From: Gnetum montanum
Lineage: Eukaryota > Streptophyta > Gnetopsida > Gnetales > Gnetaceae
NCBI GenBank assembly: GCA_015680685.1
Contig: MNCI01036469.1
Location: forward strand, 798,294-862,293
Length of the DNA stretch: 64,000 nucleotides
Direction of reading: 5' to 3'
Shown: positions 10,860-22,099 of the stretch, in pieces
How positions within the stretch are numbered: position 1 is the stretch's first letter
Layout of the letters: each line of letters opens with the position of its first letter
Position numbers and translations under genes: made by a program
Notes under the pieces: model-generated
Databases searched by the model: none
Told to the model about the DNA's origin: nothing
Seen by the model: the letters and a program-made list of their open reading frames with translations, nothing else

Positions 10860-12331
10860 CTGATAAAAGCTAATATTGATCTTGACATGTCTTCAATCAA
10901 ATCATACTCTCCATCACCAATAAAGCTTGGTTTCTTTATCCATTTATTAAAAGACTGATTTGGAGTGCTTTGCTCTACTTGATTATCTTTACCTTTATTC
11001 TTATCTCTTCTGTTTGGATCAAAAGCTTTTCTTTTAGTAGATGGATCAGTAATAACATTTGGGGGTCTAGAAGTAAGTCTTTCTTTTGATCAGAGACTAT
11101 ATCCATTTTCCTCATTATTCTTACATTCTTCATCTGAAGACATATCTTCTTCAGAACTTGATAGAGAAGAAGTATCGCTAGATCCATTGCTAGAAGATTT
11201 ACTTGCATAATGAACACTAGATAACTCATTATCAGATTCAATATCAAGAAAGTTGGACACAATAAGGTCACTTTCATCCTCATCTTCTACTAACTTAGTG
11301 TCTTGATGTTTATGCTTTCTATTTTTCCTTTCTTCCTTGATATTAACTCTTGCCAATGCTTTTTCAAGCTTCACTATTTTGTTAGACATATCTCTCATTA
11401 ATTGTCCTTTTTCAGATCCTACTCTTTCATGTTCTTGCTCTATCTTAACATGAGATGGACCTGGTAAAGCTTTAAATTGAGCAAAATCTTGCATAGGAAT
11501 CATAACTCTTTCTTCTCTTTTTTGAATTGCAATATTTTCTTCAGGATTCAAGTTCAACTATTTTTCTAACTGTATAGCTTCACTAAAGTAGTCATTTAGT
11601 GTAGTTAAGTTTGGAGTTCTCCTTAACCAAATTGAAATGTTGGGGTTGACAGCCTTAAGATAAGTTTCTTTAAGCATTTCTTCTGATGGCCTATATTGTC
11701 TTTGAAAGAGTCCACAAATTCGTTGAAACTTGATGTTAAAATCTCTAATTGACTCTTTAACTCCTTACTTAGCTTGTATCAGCCCATAGTATAGTTGTTG
11801 TTGATCTAATTGATTACCAAACTGGGCTAAGAAAAGATTCTTCATGTCATCCCAACTTGTAATACTATTACTTGGTAAGTTTGAATACCAAATCTGAGCC
11901 ATATCCTTTAAATTTGATACAAACAACCTACAAGCTTGATCTTGATGTTGAATATTTTCATGAGCTAAAGCTAACTCAAACATGTGAATATATTCTTCAG
12001 ATAAATAAGCTTTTCCAGGAATGAAAGACTCAGGAAAATATTTGTAAACTACCTTAGGAATATCATTGTAATTTTAAAATCCTAATGGTGTAACTCTTTG
12101 CCAAGGATTTGCCATCCTATTCCTTTGGATAGTTGAACTCTCAGACTTTCTAAATCTTCTCTTATAAATTGATAAACCGGATATAATGGGTGATCTTCTA
12201 GTTTTCAATCCACTACTTGTTCCCAATTCAAAAACTTTCTTTTGTTCTTCTTTTGATGAAGAATCATTGTTAGAATCAAGAATATCTTTTGAAACTTTTA
12301 AACTTTCCAAACTATCAATCTTCTTGGTCAT
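10860..12331 (-). pseudogene. gag: Gag of element A, with stops
   Basis: One frame from the ATG at 12331 runs to about 10860 and is interrupted by stops near 12074, 11765, 11558 and 11090. The retrotransposon Gag core (PF03732-type) is recognisable as HENIQHQDQACRLFVSNLKD, then AQIWYSNLPSNSITSWDDMK and FLAQFG. Downstream come a charged stretch, a Ser/Asp/Glu-rich segment (about residues 350-410) and a basic stretch KRKAFDPNRRDKNKGK. I do not see a clear CCHC zinc knuckle. Gag would form the particle. The core order and length are normal for a plant gypsy element. Confidence 0.75.
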
Positions 12332-12430
12332 GAACTGAAAATAGTATTTAATTTCTTAAGCCTTTATAGTAACAAAGAATGGTAGATGTGCTAAAATTAT
12401 ATGGCTTATGAACTTAGAGGCTAAAATTTC

Positions 12431-12449
12431 AGCCCTCCTTCTAGTGCCA
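12431..12449 (-). other. Primer-binding site of A
   Basis: The minus strand reads TGGCACTAGAAGGAGGGCT, seven bases inside the 5' LTR. It differs from the PBS of B by two bases, so A and B probably used the same or a very similar primer tRNA despite unrelated LTRs. Confidence 0.75.
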
Positions 12450-12456
12450 AAAGAAC

Positions 12457-13824
12457 TGTTGGCGACTGTTTGGGACGCAACCACCAACGAGTGTCCTTGA
12501 ACAGGATTTAGGTGCTTGCTGGTCTCTGGAAACACCAAGGCCTAGATACCTCCAAATAGACTCAGTAGTTAATGTGAGTTTGTGTGTGTGCTGTTGTGAA
12601 AAATCAAATGATTGGGTTGTGTGTAAAACTATAAATGACTTATATTAAAGAGATTCAGCCAGCTTTGCAAAGTACTGTGAGTTGTTGAGAATTCCTATTT
12701 TGTTCAATTGCCTAGTCTATGCGGTCCTTATAATACCTACTTGTAACAAATAAAGTTTTGCAAAAACATTTGAGCACAACTCTGCGAATCTAATTCTAAT
12801 TTTCCCCAGAGAAAGAGATAGTTCCACAAGAAAACTAGAAATAGAGCGAGATTCAATGGAAATAGAAAAAAGAGAAAAAGAAAGCAGATTTGTGTAAAGA
12901 TATTAAATGTTCAAACAAGGTAAAATGATACGAGTAAACACTTCGCAATAAAGATATCCAAAATTCAATAACTACAAATTGTTCAAACTTCCAAGGCTCA
13001 AATAAGCAATTTCTTTAAGATAATCCTACTATGCTACCCAAAAAATTGTTGTGTAAACTATCACGTACCAGACTCTATTTTGGATAGATAATGGATGTTA
13101 ATAATTTGCTTTGAACAGAACCTTGAAAAGACTTGACAATTTTTGATTGAAATACCACAGAGATTCACTTTAAAGATAAAAGAAGCTATTCTGGTCCTAT
13201 CAAAATACCAAAGATTTTCTGAACCCTCTTGACTATTAAATCGTTCAACGGCTTGACTACATACAGAGGCTCTCTTACAACAATCTCAATAATGGTTCTT
13301 ATACATTGCACAATAATAAAATTCACTACTAAAATGCTCTTAAGGCTTTCAAACACAAGCTCTTCTATGAAAAAATTTTAATAGAAATTTTCTATCATGC
13401 AACAAGAACAATAAGAGCAATCTAAAAATCCCAAAATTACTTGCCAAGTATGATACTATCTAAACCACTAGCTAAACAATTTAAACAAAATAAAAAATAA
13501 ACACAACTCATAGGACTATGACAAAGAGGTTGAAATGTTGTCTTTAACAAGTCATCTTACAAGCAATCTTTCACAATGTCTTCTTTTCAATCTTCCTCCA
13601 AGACCCCGAGTGTGATCCAGTAGTGTCCTTTTTCTTCCTACCCTTGAAGCCATTTTATAGGGTCTCATAGGTAGTTAGGTAAGTTACAAAATATCTTTGC
13701 TAACTTCTCTCCCAAGTAAGGTAGTTATAACTTTCCCAACAAGTTAGGAGATATTACTTGCCCAACAAGTTAGGTAGTTATAACTTATACATGAAATTAG
13801 GAGAAAATCATGCTAACATTAGCA
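12457..13824 (-). repeat. 5' LTR of element A (1368 bp, complete)
   Basis: On the minus strand it runs from TGCTAATGTTAGCATG to GTCGCCAACA, with canonical TG and CA ends. TATAAAAT lies at 13652-13659 (minus). It keeps the 58 outer bases lost from the 3' copy. Confidence 0.85.
13652..13659 (-). promoter_or_regulatory. TATA box of the A 5' LTR
   Basis: TATAAAAT on the minus strand, at the same place as TATAAAAG in the 3' copy. It would drive transcription leftward. Confidence 0.5.
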
Positions 13825-13828
13825 TGTG
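13825..13828. other. Right target-site duplication of A (TGTG)
   Basis: It matches 7198-7201. The sequence continues TCTTTACAAATATTAC, which would join directly to D sequence at 7201 before A inserted. Confidence 0.65.
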
Positions 13829-13920
13829 TCTTTACAAATATTACAAATATCTCTTTCATAAGTCATAACCTATATAATAATTTTTAAAAAATAAAGCCAA
13901 GACCTCCATATTTTTAATCT

Positions 13921-14292
13921 ATTTGAGAACTCTCGATGTCGGCTATTGACTTTTCCTTGATAAGGGTAACTAAAACTGCAACTTCCTCTATTTTTGTGCA
14001 GGAAAATTACGTGGAAGAGTGTATTTTAGGCGGTCCAGACGAGCATTCTATCATTAATTTTGGAGGAAGGGTTTGCAAAGATGTCGAGATAAAACAATCT
14101 AGGGAAGTCAGTGATGGGGTGAAGCCTGAAATTGAAGGTGTCGCTGCTCGAATTCCAGAACTACCACTGCGAAGCTTTGATTGTGGTTCCTATTTCAATT
14201 GAAGCAGCAACGACCATAATAGTTCCTCCTCCTTCACCATAGATTCCCAGAAGAAACAGCAGGCACAGCAATGGCAGGATGGTGCCTAGCAT
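13921..14292 (-). pseudogene. N-terminal fragment of a G-type (bulb-type) lectin receptor-like kinase
   Basis: In plants these are plasma-membrane receptor kinases with an extracellular mannose-lectin-like domain. From the ATG at 14292 the frame gives a strong signal peptide (MLGTILPLLCLLFLLGIYG). It continues as IEIGTTIKASQ, then after a TAG as FWNSSSDTFNFRLHP, then FYLDIFANPSS and MLVWTA with a TAA. The order GTTIxAS, W.SSSxTF, (L/V)VWTA is that of the first half of a bulb-type lectin domain. No kinase domain is present. The fragment lies next to the germin pseudogene on the same strand. I identified it by motif only. Confidence 0.55.
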
Positions 14293-14399
14293 TGTCTTGT
14301 GTCATCAGGTTAGATTTTTGGATGAAATCCTCATCTCGCGATGACGACAGGAGGTTGTAGTTGTGTGACTGGTACAAATCAAAAAGCTGAAGGCATTGT

Positions 14400-14994
14400 A
14401 CATGGTTAGGCGATTTAGATCCTATGCCAGAAGTGATGATTGCCATGGCATCCATGGCTAAAAAATTTTCTGTGAATTTAGCACTGATATGGACGATGCC
14501 GGGTAATGCCCAAGGTTCAGCAGGAAGTGTGTCAATCCACGAGGGAACACGAAAATATCATCCAAATTCAGAGTCTTCTAGAACAACTGGTTGTTTGTGT
14601 TCACAAATCCCTCCAAAACCGATCTACCTTGGATCAGAAACACGAACTTGGTGGCCCGTGGATGACTATGAGGCGGAAGGATGCCACCCGGGGTGAAATC
14701 GATGCGAGCTAGACTGAGACCCTATGTGTTGCTACTAGGCAGATTCATGACCGTTGTCAAGGTCACAGTGAACCCAAATGTTGTGTTGGGCATTCCAGAC
14801 TTTGCCAGTGAAGATGTTTTGAAATCCTTGGTGGTGGTGGTATTGGAATTGAGGCATGGAACACCGTTTATGAATATGCCCTTGATGTTTGCATTGTCTG
14901 CAACACAGAAATATTTCAAAGGATCCTCATCTATCACTTTGGCAGGTAGCAACAACGTTGCCACTACTAAAAACAGAGCTATTATAGTCTTCAT
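14400..14994 (-). pseudogene. Germin-like protein pseudogene, right copy
   Basis: The ATG at 14994-14992 begins a signal peptide, followed by DEDPLKYFCVADNANIKG and GVPCLN. After a TAG the frame resumes as GLSLARIDFTPGG and cupin box 1 HSHPRATK (the Glu metal ligand again Lys). Then come FVFLIQGR, GFVNTNNQLF plus TAG, and box 2 [11 protein letters not shown], which fits the germin pattern PxGxxHxxxN. The stops are shared with the left copy. This copy preserves the motifs better. Up to about NSQ the length fits a normal germin-like protein of roughly 220 residues; the C-terminal end is unclear. Confidence 0.85.
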
Positions 14995-15374
14995 TGTTGT
15001 ATTTATTTTATCTTTTGATGGTGGCTTTCTTAGGTGAGCAGTGGTGTTGCAAAGCCAATTTTTTTTATAGCAGGGATGACGACGATGAAATTTTATTATG
15101 GATATGATTATGTCGATTGTGTTACTCTAACAAAAAAATTTGACCTGTTCAAGGATGAATTTTTCTTTTCTCCAGTGTTTGCATCCTTAACCCCATTCCT
15201 CTCACTAACTTAACTAATGCGAAGCATTTTTGTTGTTACCCTACTATCCTTGACCTTGGCCTCCTTGTGAAGATTAGCTACCTAATCGAAAGCATTTTTG
15301 TTGTTGTTGTCCGTCACCAAGTTGTAGGGCATAGGTGCTAAAATAGTTCTAGTAACCCAGAATTTGTGCTTGTG

Positions 15375-15596
15375 CTAGCCCTCGACTGCCATTAGTTCTT
15401 TAATCACAACCACAAAGGCTATACCCTTGTCTTCTTGACTATAACTATCCACGAAAATTACCAATATCTGGTGTTTCCTCCTTATGGTAGGAAATATAAG
15501 TGAATTAGTATTCAAATTAGCCTTTTTAGTAAGATCTGATTTTCTCTTTGGAACTGTTTCCTTGCTCAGATGCAACCTGTTCCATGAAATGGCCAA
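15375..15596 (-). pseudogene. Unrecognised open frame upstream of the right germin copy
   Basis: The second copy of the frame at 9518-9739 (MAISWNRLHLSKETVPK...). It is open for 73 codons in both copies despite substitutions. It has no domain that I recognise, and its place upstream of the germin start could make it leader sequence. Confidence 0.3.
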
Positions 15597-15716
15597 AATG
15601 TGCCAAAAATGTCGTACAAGATTCTACAAAAATCAATTAGAAAAATAACATCAAGTGGCACCTATTGTAAATAGAGTTAAAATGCACAAATGAAACGAAA
15701 GTAATGCAAAGAATGA

Positions 15717-15950
15717 TAGTTTTAGGTTGTTTTGGGTCACAACAATGTGAAGAGTGATAGTTTTAGGCCATTTTGGGCTATTGAGTATTGCTAATTTAAG
15801 GCATTTCGGGCCATCATAATGGGGCTAATGGTTTAGAGCCATTTCAAGCTGTACATTGCCAATTTAAGGCCATGGCAAGTCATAGGTTCCTAGTTTAAAG
15901 CCATTCTAGGCCATGGACTAGTTTAAGGCCTTTTCAAGCCACGTGTTTTT
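15717..15950 (-). repeat. Tandem array downstream of protease in D
   Basis: Four to six imperfect units on the theme AGTTTTAGGCCATTTTGGGC, the same theme as the B array at 30316-30770 and (in reverse complement) the C array at 42716-42970. Its place after protease is the same in all three elements. Confidence 0.75.
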
Positions 15951-16354
15951 TTGCAGTTTTAGTTTCATGATTTTATATGTTTTTGATGTTTTTGAAATGC
16001 AATGCATAAGCTAAGTTGATGAATGCATAAACAAAGAAAAAAACACATGAACAAAATGAAATGTGTGATCTAAGTGAATAGGGAAAATGTAAATGCATAA
16101 GCTAATGCGATGCAAACAAAAGTAAAAAATGCATGGCAAGTGGAGGTAAGGGCTAGGCAAGCACCTAGTGCATTTTTGGCGAAAGGAGTGCCTTGATTAG
16201 GCAGTTGTTTCCTAATCTAGTTTGTATTAGGGGATGTGCAGGGTGTAGGATCCTCTAGGAGGTTGTTGGCTTTAATAGCTTATTTAGGTATGTTAACCTT
16301 ATACATTGCATTGGTTGCTATAGATGCATCCCCAAGAAACTCCACCTTTGACAC

Positions 16355-16760
16355 TTACACCATGTCTATGTTGTGGGTAACTGGAGAGGAGGTGTTATCC
16401 CTGTGGATGATCACTTGACCATCTTCGTATGGAAGGTGGACTTCTTGGTGGATGGGAGAGGAGACAGCCCATAGTTGAGCTAGCCCAGGCCTACTTAGGA
16501 TTAGGTTGAAGCTTGGAATCTCATCTATGATAGTGAAATTTATGTTGGTGGGGAATTGCTCTCCTACCACAAAGGCTAAGTTGATTGTACCCCTAATTGT
16601 GATGTGTGATTCATTAAATGATTTTAGACACATGATTTTGGTTGGCTTGATTTTGTCTACCAGGCCAAGATTTTCAATGATGGAGTATAGGACTATGTTT
16701 GTTGCTTCACCATCATCAACATGCATTCTACGAATCTTGCACTATCCAACACGCATGCTA
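16355..16760 (-). pseudogene. pro: Aspartic protease domain of D
   Basis: The block VDDGEATNIVLYSIIENLGL aligns with VDDGTAANVIPYPIMDRLGL of B and VDDEAATNVVPYPVIEQLGL of C, and the C-terminal block FNLILSRPGLAQL corresponds to ILGRPWL. The domain would process Gag-Pol. The frame is open over 123 codons but flanking sequence is broken. The Asp-Asp-Gly centre is shared by B and D, whereas C reads Asp-Asp-Glu. Confidence 0.75.
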
Positions 16761-18483
16761 ATAGGCAGTGGAGCTATAGTGACCTCTCATCATTCGGGGT
16801 TAACCTTGACTACATCATCGTGAAATGCTAGGGATGTTGAACCTAATTCCTATGATGCAGGGGGCAACAACGTTACACAAATGATGTTCTCATCTATAAG
16901 GATGTCCTCCATAATAGGAATAAAGGCCAACATCTAAGCCAATGCTTGATGATGAGCAAATGAAGTCATGACTAGGTTGTACAAGCTTAACATTTTGTTC
17001 TTTTGCTTGAGTGTTTGTTTCACTTGGGTTAGTACAACTACGAAGTCCTTATTATTGACCATTATGTTGGCCTTGACTTCCTTCATGTGGCTTGAAAGAA
17101 GAATCTCTCACGGGGGGAACTTAGGCTTGGGTTTCTTGGCCAGCTTGGGGGTAGGGGCCCCAGTGTTTAGTTGTTGCTTGTTGATTATGGCCTTTGCTTC
17201 AACCATGGAAGTTGCAAGACACTCGTTCATCCTCTTATGTTGCCATTTGATAGGCCTACCCAGGTTGCTAATGGGGTCAGTCCTTGAAGGAGGAGAGACC
17301 TAGACATTTCCCATTATTGGGCTTCAGGTAGGTGAGGGGTCATCACGTTGTGGCACCCTTTTGATAAACGGTGGTTTAGGAGCTGTTGTGGGACCAACTC
17401 ATTGTGGCACCTTTATGATGAAAGGTTGCTTAGCAATTATTGTTACTACGTCATGCTAGTTTAATGTCTTAGAAGACAATTGATTTGGTTACTAGTTTAA
17501 CATCTTAGTAAATGATTCCTATGGGACCTTGACCACAAAGGATGTTGTGGGTGCTCGAGGTGGCACTTTGATAACAAAGTGGGCCTCTTGGTTATGGAGA
17601 TTGAGGGGATCCTTGCCTTGCTAGGAGGCACATAGATCACAAAAGGTTGTTGCATAAGTTTAGACTTTCCACCTATGTTGATGAAGTTTATGACATAGGG
17701 GGCATCATCTGTGTTGGATTCGCTCACTACATCAAGCACTAGTTGGGCTTCTTCTATCATTCTTTCCAGGTCATCCTACAAAGCATGATAGTTTTCCATA
17801 CTGTGATCAGACATCTAGTGGTAGTGATAGTATTGGTCTAGCTTGAGGTGTTATAGGATTGGGGGTTCATTTGATATTGTTGAGGTGGGGTTCCTCAATA
17901 GTTTGCAGTACCTGTAATGTTTTTGGTAGGCAATCTCTAATATGTGTTTGTATTAGATTCGCTTGGCTTTCAGGAGTTTCTCTAGTAGTTCAGACAATTC
18001 CATTGGTAGTGGTGTATACTTTGAGTGATCCTTGTGCTTAATGTTGGACCTTGGGGAGGCCCCTATTGATGTAGGTGAGTTGGTCTTAGAGTTGGAGGCT
18101 TTGTGAGTTGGGTCCTTGGGCTACCTAGCCATTGGGCCTTGGTTGGCTGCTTTTGTCCTTGTGACCACTATTGTCACTATTGCATTTTGCTTGCATGCAT
18201 GTTGGTTTTTATAGGCCACATAGGCTAGGTCATTGCTTGCTTGTGTTGCCTTCTCTATGCCCTTTATTTAGGCAAAGGCTTGGCTAAGAGACTTCGGGGC
18301 CATGTAATACAGTTTAGACTTAATGAAGTTGTTCACTGCACCCTTGAAGATGGCTAGTAAGTGTGTCTCTACTAGGGATTCATGCATTTCACTCAATGCA
18401 ACATTCTAGCATTAGAGGGATTTTGGCATGGGCTCTAGGGGCCCTTGCTTAACCTACATGAGCTAGTCAACGGTTGCTTTAGG
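16761..18483 (-). pseudogene. gag: Gag C-terminal half and linker of D, cut by insertion of C
   Basis: Fragments in several frames match the B and C gag. A DDLERMIEEAQ block corresponds to the zinc-knuckle exit (DDIQRMIDDG in B), and DAPYVINFINIGGKS corresponds to DAPYTINMVSTDSE. The zinc knuckle itself has lost its Cys residues. At 18483 the sequence is interrupted by C and resumes at 55068. Joined there, the reading matches the B gag near 33290. Confidence 0.65.
18479..18483. other. Left target-site duplication of C (TTAGG)
   Basis: TTAGG lies directly before the LTR start at 18484 and again at 55068-55072 directly after the other LTR: a perfect 5-base duplication spanning 36.6 kb. Confidence 0.9.
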
Positions 18484-18874
18484 TGAAACACCACAAAAAT
18501 TTTGGCTAACACTTGTAGACAGAAATTGAGCTAAGTCATGACCAAGCTTGAAAGCCTAAAAAATAGCATCAAACAGAGCAACAATTGAACCAACAAGAGT
18601 TCCCTGAGATCCATTGGAGACTACATCAACATCTAACAACAAGAATTGCAGGTTTCAAACTCAAAACACTTAGTTTTTATTAAGTATACTTCTTGCACAT
18701 AGGCTTGCACGCCCAGCGTACAGCTTAGCGTGCAATAGCTTTTCAACTCCAAAAATGAGTCAAAACATGTCAGAATCGAGCGTCTGGACCTCCTAGGACC
18801 TTCCCAAGGGTTCCCAACAGCTCTCAGGCACTTGAAATTCAACTTTTGGGCTCCAAATGATGGGTTTTCATGCT
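18484..18874 (+). repeat. 5' LTR of C, first part
   Basis: It starts TGAAACACCACAAAAATTTT and matches 53582 onward. It is interrupted at 18874 by B, and the LTR resumes at 36605 after the 5-base duplication. Confidence 0.9.
18870..18874. other. Left target-site duplication of B (ATGCT)
   Basis: ATGCT here and ATGCC at 36605-36609 flank B. The undisturbed homologous site in the other C LTR (near 53969) reads ATGCC, so one base changed after insertion. Confidence 0.75.
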
Positions 18875-20417
18875 TGTAATGACAGAAAATGTCGGCAGCT
18901 GGAATACCAAACAAAATCCATGTATACAATCTTAACCACAGATCCGTGCAAGGGCTATGCTGGAGAAAACGAATCCGTAGTGCCCTGAACGATCTTGTCA
19001 ATCAGACAGGGACTTACTAAATTAGTAAACCGATGGAGATTATGAATGTTGCATGGAACGATTCAATTCGACAGGTTGCAAAATGAGAGAAAAACAATGT
19101 AGATGAATTATAACAATGATAACGCTAACATGGTAAGAGGAAGCAGACACGAGAGAAACACGTGATTTCAAGATCTATGCTTTAACTTGAAGAATGAGTA
19201 TTTCGTATACCATGTTACATTGGGGAGACCCCAATCGCTTTGTGCGAAGCAAACACAAAATAACAAGAAAGCTGTCTAAGCAGAAGTACAAAATGGAGTC
19301 CGATCTACCTCGTAGGCCAGAGATGGGATGCAAGGATGGTCAAGTTCTGACGCCTATCGATCAACTACTTCTAATCAATAGAGCTCGCAAACCATGCCAG
19401 ATGATCTCTCGATCTCTGATCTGCTCCTCTTGCCTTGGGTAGTCTTTGCTCGGAACTGCCAATGATCACCAATGGAGAAAGTTGTGTCTTCGCCAAAGGG
19501 ACAATCACTCCTGCTGCCAAATGCTCAAGCAAAATGTTTCTTACCTCTGCTAAAAGATAGTGCTGCCAAAAGATTGCCAAAATGCTACTTTCTTTCTCTG
19601 CCTCTCTCTGTGTTGCTCAGTGTCCTCTCTCCTATTTTCCTTCGCCAACTGGGATATTTATAGGTTTGACAATATGTGGAGAAGGCATGGCTGTGATGAC
19701 ACATGTTTCAAACTTTTCAGAAGATCATCGACTTGACCATCCCTGTTTTGAAATTCGTGACTATGCATAATACGCGCATCTGCATATTGTGCGTATGGAT
19801 GACAAATGTGGATTGGGCATGTCTGAGTTGATTTTGGGCTACATTACACTCGTACGCATTGCGTCGCGTGCGAGAGCTTAATAAAGCACAAAAGTGAGGG
19901 ATTCAAGCTGCTTTACGCTAGTTCACGCTGTCAAGCGTAGTGAAGCGTAAATAGTGATTAACTCAGCAATGGATTACGTTACGTACGCTGCGTTGCATAA
20001 CGAGCGTAACTTAATCTATTGCGCTTCCTTTGGATTCTCTTTGACATTTTCTAAGCTCATTACGCTGCCTTGCGTAACAAAGCGTAAATCTGCCCTTTGA
20101 CAAAAGACTTAGCAAAATACACGAGAGATCGCATATTACGCTGCTTAGGCCTTAGGCTCCACCAAATCTGCTGAAGCAAACTGCCTTCTAATGTCAGACT
20201 ATGTTACGCTGAGCGTCATTACGCTACATTGCATACTATAGCGTAAAGACGGAAAACATAGTAAGATAAGGAATCTGCAAAAGGAAACCAAAGTCTTGAT
20301 GCCGCACGCCTCTTTGCCTTGCCCTGCCTTGTTCTTCTTTCTCGAGTTCTATCATGTATTTTTGTCTGAATCGCGAATCTTCGCCTGAGGCCGACTCACA
20401 ATTTTCACGGTGTTTCA
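18875..20417 (-). repeat. 3' LTR of B (1543 bp)
   Basis: On the minus strand it begins TGAAACACCGTGAAAATTGT and ends ...CATTACA. Most of its differences from 35062-36604 that I saw are C/T and G/A changes. A TATAAATA box lies at 19655-19662 (minus). The hairpin that is perfect in the 5' LTR has mismatches here at about 19762-19795. Confidence 0.92.
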
Positions 20418-20431
20418 ATGGACCCTCTTTG
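20418..20431 (-). other. Polypurine tract of B
   Basis: The minus strand reads CAAAGAGGGTCCAT directly before the LTR start TGAAACACC, a variant of the tract in C and D. Confidence 0.75.
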
Positions 20432-21584
20432 TTGATGGTTAGAGGGCTTGCCCGAAATACGTCGACAAAGAATACGGAACACCGGAGAGGTAAAAGCATG
20501 AACAATGTTCGTCAATGGTTACTCAAGTGTCGCCCTGTCAACATAGAAGAGCAAAGATGGAGGAAGTAGGAGATAGGATGGTATAGGAGGAAATAGGTTC
20601 GGGGAAGACTCAAATGAGTAAGTATGACTTCTTCACGCATAAGCAGTTAGGCTTTCTCCTGCAGGTGCGTTAGCATGGAGTTACACCATCTTTTTGTAGA
20701 TGAAGGGATTGCATAGACGAGTTGTGTTGCATCTGCACGGCCTGGGTGAGATGTGTTTCACCCATTTTGTCGACCCCCCCCTTTTTTTTTGAGCATCCGT
20801 TAGGCGAATTGCGTTACGCCGGTTTATGGACTTAATTGTAATGTGAATGCGGAAAACAGGTGCTATGTGCATAGATTTTGCAAACAGGAAGTAGATGGTA
20901 GAGATGAAGTACAGTAAGAGCGGAGGGTAGGATTATATGGGGAACAGGGATGCACTTCTAAGTGGACAAGCTAACCTGAGCAGCCATTTCAAAATCCTAT
21001 TTGCACTTCACCGCTCAGATGAATGCGTCTTTGCACAACATCCTCGAAGCAAGTAACCTGCAACCACAGAAGAAAACAGAGGGTACCATGAAGGAGGAAC
21101 TGCATGCGAGGTTGTTGAAATAAGTACTATTAGAGGCAAGATATATTGATCGGGCCATGAAGGAGGAACTGTTGCACGAGGCTTGAATTTTCACCCTTAA
21201 TGCTTGGCCCAGCATATCGCCGCCAAAGAACATCAGACTCAGCGCATCTGGATAGTAGTGCAAAGAACCGACCAAATGAATCTGTGAAGCCAGAGCCTGA
21301 TAGTGATGATGAGCGGGGATTTCTAAAGCCATAGTTGATGTGCACACCTTTGGGGCTCCGAACAGCAAAACTGACCTCTCAGAAGTACCACCGTTGGAAT
21401 AAGCACGGTAACGGTATCTCTGAGGGGTCAGTAGTATGCCCTTCGGCACATCCGAGGAATTAGTAGGATGCCAGTGAGGTAGTGATGTTGGGACTATCCC
21501 AGCGTCCCATACCATGTGTGTTGCAGCTACACAGAGATAATCACGCTCACTTGAGTTGGATGAGAGTAGTTTGTGAGTCCCAGT
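20432..21584 (-). other. 3' interior of B
   Basis: Non-repetitive sequence between the array and the polypurine tract. Part of a 352-codon minus-strand frame (22073 to 21015) runs into it, but the matching part of C has no such frame. I see no recognised domain. Confidence 0.5.
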
Positions 21585-22073
21585 TTTAAGTCCTGGTAGA
21601 CTGTTATTGCTGATTTTAAGTCTCAGCAGACCATGGTCCCAGTTTAAAGTCTGGGCGGACCGAAAAATGCTAGTTTTACGTCGTAGCGGACAGTGGCAGG
21701 GCTGATTTATGGTCTCAGCAGACCGTGCTGTGGATGTTAGTTTCATGTCATGACCTAGGGACAGATCTGTGCTGGTTTTATGTCTCAGCAGATGGTTACT
21801 TACCTTTGTTAGGTTTATGTCATGACGGATAGCCATTGCTAGTTTAGTGTCGTGGCGAACGCGTGCAAAAGATCCCAGTTTTTCATCTTGGTGGACCTGT
21901 ACAACATTGCCAGTTTTACGTCGTAGCGGACGGTTACAACTTGCCAGTTTTGCATCGTGGCGGATGGTCAGTATCAGTTTAGCATCGTGGTGGACGCATG
22001 AAGGGAGTGCCAGTTTTACGTCATAACGGACATTTGTTGCCAGTTTAGCATCGTAGCGAACGATTGTGGCCAT
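21015..22073 (-). CDS. Hypothetical 352-codon frame over the post-integrase array of B
   Basis: The N-terminal half is the translation of the tandem array and gives repeats such as VRYDAKLA, HHDAKLI and RHDAKLA about every 13-20 residues. The C-terminal half is not repetitive and has no motif I know. It lies just downstream of integrase on the same strand, where some plant gypsy elements carry an extra ORF. Element C has no open frame at the same place and unit lengths vary, so I think it is more likely chance than a gene. Confidence 0.2.
   Translation of the reverse strand: MATIVRYDAKLATNVRYDVKLALPSCVHHDAKLILTIRHDAKLASCNRPLRRKTGNVVQVHQDEKLGSFARVRHDTKLAMAIRHDINLTKVSNHLLRHKTSTDLSLGHDMKLTSTARSAETINQPCHCPLRRKTSIFRSAQTLNWDHGLLRLKISNNSLPGLKTGTHKLLSSNSSERDYLCVAATHMVWDAGIVPTSLPHWHPTNSSDVPKGILLTPQRYRYRAYSNGGTSERSVLLFGAPKVCTSTMALEIPAHHHYQALASQIHLVGSLHYYPDALSLMFFGGDMLGQALRVKIQASCNSSSFMARSIYLASNSTYFNNLACSSSFMVPSVFFCGCRLLASRMLCKDAFI
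21585..22065 (-). repeat. Post-integrase tandem array of B
   Basis: About twelve imperfect units of 30-60 bp share the plus-strand core AGTTTTACGTCGTAGCGGAC. Related arrays occur after integrase in C (52140-52455) and in the 3' interior of D (6905-7150). Confidence 0.8.
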
Positions 22074-22099
22074 ACTTGATATTCACACTGGAGATGCAA

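Larger units (their letters stand above)
7202..13824 (-). mobile_element. Element A: Ty3/gypsy element with gag and protease but no RT or integrase
   Basis: Two direct LTR copies (7202-8501 and 12457-13824) flank an interior with a PBS next to the right LTR. The orientation is therefore minus: 5' LTR on the right. Gag, protease and an acidic region follow, and then, where RT should be, a 1.25-kb copy of a germin-like pseudogene region (8502-9749) that abuts a truncated 3' LTR. Its LTRs share no visible sequence with B, C or D, so it is a different family. It sits in the 3' interior of D. Confidence 0.85.
14350..15605 (-). repeat. Right copy of the duplicated germin segment
   Basis: It matches 8502-9749. 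This copy continues leftward into the lectin fragment and rightward into D sequence, so it is the likely source and the copy inside A the derivative. Confidence 0.8.

Noticed and set aside
13936-14202. Plus-strand frame ENYVEECILGGPDEHS... with an apparent 3' splice site
   Set aside because: The minus strand gives a signal peptide and lectin-domain order over the same bases, which explains the region better.
21015-22073. 352-codon frame with RHDAKLA-like repeats as a real gene
   Set aside because: The repeats are the translation of a tandem DNA array. Element C has no open frame at the same place, so I list it only as low-confidence.
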